A stretch of 64,000 nt of DNA, taken from Gammaproteobacteria bacterium HGW-Gammaproteobacteria-11. Its GTDB lineage: Bacteria > Pseudomonadota > Gammaproteobacteria > Pseudomonadales > Pseudomonadaceae. The notes beneath the pieces are model-generated. The model saw only the letters and a program-made list of their open reading frames with translations. It was not told the origin of the DNA and ran no database searches. How positions within the stretch are numbered: the first letter of the stretch is position 1; each line of letters begins with the position of its first letter. Shown piece after piece: positions 62,295 to 64,000 of the stretch. Where the stretch lies: assembly GCA_002840055.1 (NCBI GenBank), contig PGZJ01000005.1, forward strand, positions 342,340 to 406,339, given 5' to 3'. Made by a program: the position numbers and the translations under genes.

Positions 62295-63489
62295 GGTCGT
62301 GCTCCTCATCTGCAAGCTGGCTCGTGTTCAGCGTCTGTAGCAGCAATCGCTCCATCGCCGAGCCGTCGCGCCGGGTCAGGTTCGGCACATAGCGGGAATA
62401 CACACGAAACAGCATTTCGGTAGTGGTGTGGCCCATTTGCCGGGCAATCCATTCAGGGGCTTCGCCAGCGGCTAGCCACAGCGTCGCCGCTGTATGCCGC
62501 GTCTGGTAGGGTCTGCGCTGGCGCAGCCCCAGATGCCGAAGCAGCGGATACCAGACGCGTTGAGTGACATTGCGATGTGCAACCGGACTGCCGTTGCGGG
62601 TACAGAACACATACTCGAACTGACCAGTGGCCTTCTTCTGTTCCTGCAGCGCGTCATATACTGGGCCTGACATATCGATAGTGCGAAATGAGCCGTCGTT
62701 TTTGGTGTAGACCAGCTCATCTCTGACCAGCGCCTGTCGAACCAGAATCTGCCGCCTTTCAAAATCCACGAACTGCCACTGCAGTCCGTCGATCTCGCCG
62801 GTGCGCATGCCGGTGAAGAACCGCACGGTGTAATAGTTGCGGTAGTCCTCGCGAACCGTCTGCAGAATCAGTCTTACCTCCTCAACCGTAAAAGGCTCGA
62901 CATCGGTTCTTGGCACCTTGAGAGACTTGATGCCCTGATAGGGTGAGGTAAACTCATGCCGGTCGGCTGCTTCATTAAGAATCATGCGCAAAGGCGTCAT
63001 GATGTGGTTGATTCGCTCTGCTGACAGGGGTTTGCCTTTACCGTTTCTGACTTTGGCGAGATGGGAACGGAAAGACAAAACCTCTGCCTTGGTGATGGAG
63101 CCGACCTCCTTCTCACCAAACGCTGGCTTCAAATAGGCGCGCAAGGTGCCTGCGACAGTCTCTATATGGGAGCGTCGCCATTGAGCCTGCATTTCGGCAA
63201 ACCAGGTATCAGCAAAGTCGCTGAACAGTGGCGTGGCGTGCTGCATCAACACTGTTCTGGGTGCATTAGCTTCACTGAACTTGCGCGCATTGCTGCTGCC
63301 CGGGAAGTACCGTGCATACTCGAAGGTGCCAAGGGTTATCTCGGCTTCGATCTTTTTCAGAATAGCCTCGAGCTTGCGACGGTTGGCCGGCGTGTCATCC
63401 AGTGCCGTCTGTTCGCGACAACGTTTGTTTCTGTAGCGGAAATCGAAGAACAGTTTTCTTGTCTGTTCTCGTACACGGATACTAGCCAT
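62287..63489 (-). CDS. Site-specific integrase (tyrosine recombinase)
   Basis: 400 residues from ATG 63489. The N-terminal arm-binding part (MASIRVREQTRKLFFDFRYR, LEAILKKIEAEITLGTFEYA) is of the DUF3596 type. The SAM-like core-binding domain spans about residues 85-195. Catalytic residues: Arg in FFTGMRTGEIDGLQW, Lys in VYTKNDGSFRTIDM, Arg in YQTRHTAATLWLAAG (Tyr in place of the first His of HxxR, normal for this group), His in RQMGHTTTEM and Tyr in RVYSRYVPNLTRRDGSA. Its start overlaps the excisionase-like gene by 8 bp. It drives integration of the element filling the right end of the window. Confidence 0.9.
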   Translation of the reverse strand: MASIRVREQTRKLFFDFRYRNKRCREQTALDDTPANRRKLEAILKKIEAEITLGTFEYARYFPGSSNARKFSEANAPRTVLMQHATPLFSDFADTWFAEMQAQWRRSHIETVAGTLRAYLKPAFGEKEVGSITKAEVLSFRSHLAKVRNGKGKPLSAERINHIMTPLRMILNEAADRHEFTSPYQGIKSLKVPRTDVEPFTVEEVRLILQTVREDYRNYYTVRFFTGMRTGEIDGLQWQFVDFERRQILVRQALVRDELVYTKNDGSFRTIDMSGPVYDALQEQKKATGQFEYVFCTRNGSPVAHRNVTQRVWYPLLRHLGLRQRRPYQTRHTAATLWLAAGEAPEWIARQMGHTTTEMLFRVYSRYVPNLTRRDGSAMERLLLQTLNTSQLADEEHDHA

Positions 63490-63715
63490 GCATGACACCT
63501 CCATTAGCCATGGGGATAGCCAGAGGACGGCTGGATGTGCCGCCCATGTCGCGTTCAATGGTTTCCCATATGTAGAGGATTTTGCGTCCACCAAAGGGAC
63601 GGATGTAGTGAATGCCTTCGAGCAGCACACTGTCCTTGAGGCGGTCGCGAATTGTTCTGGCGTCATACTTGATGCGAGCGGCTAGCTCATCAGTAGTTAG
63701 GTAAAGCTGTGACAT
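63482..63715 (-). CDS. Excisionase-like helix-turn-helix protein
   Basis: 77 residues. MSQLYLTTDELAARIKYDAR, TIRDRLKDSVLLEGIHYIRP, FGGRKILYIWETIERDMGG is the winged-helix layout of AlpA/Xis-type proteins. It precedes and overlaps the integrase gene, as directionality factors of phages and integrative elements do. It probably bends att DNA and favours excision. Confidence 0.75.
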   Translation of the reverse strand: MSQLYLTTDELAARIKYDARTIRDRLKDSVLLEGIHYIRPFGGRKILYIWETIERDMGGTSSRPLAIPMANGGVMHG

Positions 63716-63801
63716 GGTCTTTTTCCTCTGCTATGGTTCGGTTTGGAGAGCATCCAGATCTTCGGTTGATCAAAATGTCCTCCTGCAGACCATTATGCGC
63801 A

Positions 63802-63847
63802 CAAAAAGACCTTTTGCAAGTCTTTTTGATCTTCTGTGGATCAAAAA
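63802..63847. promoter_or_regulatory. Nested operator palindromes for the element repressor
   Basis: Two overlapping inverted repeats: CAAAAAGAC (63802-63810) with GTCTTTTTG (63820-63828), and TTTTTGATC (63823-63831) with GATCAAAAA (63839-63847). Further GATCAAAA half-sites occur near 63768. They lie between the divergent excisionase-integrase operon and the XRE repressor gene, so they probably switch between the integrated and excised programmes. Confidence 0.6.
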
Positions 63848-63862
63848 GGCTTTTGGTGGAAC

Positions 63863-64000
63863 ATGATCAAGTGTCATTTATCGACCCTGATGGGGGCGAA
63901 GAAGCTAAAGCTGATAGATGTGGCAAGGGATACCGGCATCAACCGGGGGACTATCACGCGCCTTTATCACGAAACGGCGACACGTGTTGACCTAGAGGTC
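63863..64000 (+). CDS. XRE-family (CI/Cro-like) repressor, 3' end outside window
   Basis: The first 46 residues are in the window: MIKCHLSTLMGAKKLKLIDV, then ARDTGINRGTITRLYHETAT. This is a compact Cro/CI helix-turn-helix of the HTH_26/YozG type (CHLS.LMG.KKL...DVAR.TG..R.TI.RLY.ETA). It is divergent from the excisionase and integrase genes, with operator palindromes between, and likely represses excision or itself. The start follows a GGTGGA motif three bases upstream of ATG 63863. Confidence 0.75.
   Translation, partial: MIKCHLSTLMGAKKLKLIDVARDTGINRGTITRLYHETATRVDLEV

Noticed and set aside
1-64000. tRNA or rRNA genes, CRISPR arrays and riboswitches
   Set aside because: I saw no cloverleaf-like sequence with a T-loop signature, no regularly spaced repeats and no known riboswitch core; a covariance-model search would be needed to be sure.

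Overview
The window reads as chromosomal DNA of a gammaproteobacterium of the Pseudomonas lineage. The strongest pointer is a ColR-ColS / methyltransferase / InaA-type kinase / diacylglycerol kinase block (43.9-49.9 kb) in an order I know from Pseudomonas. A Halopseudomonas-like marine or environmental strain is my inference, not something shown here. Core-like stretches are GC-rich with dense, often overlapping genes. Accessory stretches (about 27-30 kb, 37.9-40.9 kb, 50.5-57.8 kb and 57.8-64 kb) carry fragments, insertion-sequence remnants, recombinases or lower GC.

Left part. 0-3.5 kb: a 5'-truncated methyltransferase-like gene, a LuxR-type and a TetR-type regulator, and two tandem hotdog thioesterases. 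3.6-7.8 kb: an RND efflux adaptor-permease pair. 7.9-11.6 kb: a probable zinc-acquisition operon (His-rich outer-membrane barrel, binding protein, ATPase, permease) behind a Zur-like palindrome. 11.6-14.0 kb: a chemoreceptor ending in a strong terminator. 14.1-20.0 kb, minus strand: a MarR regulator and an operon of an RND/LolA-like fusion, a DUF1302-type barrel and an alpha/beta hydrolase; both transcription units carry a TGTATATACA palindrome. 20.2-21.5 kb: an OmpA-type lipoprotein and a frameshifted DUF4398-type lipoprotein. 21.6-27.0 kb: a two-component system divergent from a PepSY / DUF2271 / PepSY-flavoreductase operon, suggesting periplasmic redox or metal reduction.

Middle part. 27-28.6 kb is a degenerate stretch. 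28.6-37.9 kb is a cobalt-zinc-cadmium resistance island: two tiny secreted proteins, a CDF exporter, czcI-czcC-czcB-czcA and a truncated metal P-type ATPase. It is followed by an AT-rich two-component pair and an internally deleted IS66-type element. Similar ATTACA...TG(A/T)CA sites lie near the small secreted genes and the CDF gene. 40.9-49.9 kb is an envelope block: phosphatase, small membrane peptide, LTA-synthase-like enzyme, ColRS, methyltransferase, kinase, DgkA and a second LTA-synthase-like enzyme. ColS-ColR probably controls several of these; three TTGAC repeats spaced exactly 11 bp apart precede the methyltransferase.

Right part. 49.9-57.3 kb holds an unusual recombinase module: a 204-residue catalytic-domain-only tyrosine recombinase, a broken AbrB-type antitoxin, a 512-residue protein that looks like a degenerate recombinase, and a 1258-residue protein with a dead-looking recombinase domain at its N-terminus and a complete one further on. 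A 271-residue gene of unknown function lies opposite. This is my best candidate for an undescribed system. From 57.8 kb to the right edge is an integrative element in the minus orientation: integrase, excisionase-like protein, HD-domain protein and small ORFs, then a separate cargo operon behind a perfect LexA-type box (DUF-type protein, two ParS-like proteins, a phosphatase/molybdenum-carrier-like fusion and a CxxC protein). A divergent XRE repressor gene runs off the right edge behind nested operator palindromes. I saw no tRNA, rRNA or CRISPR array.
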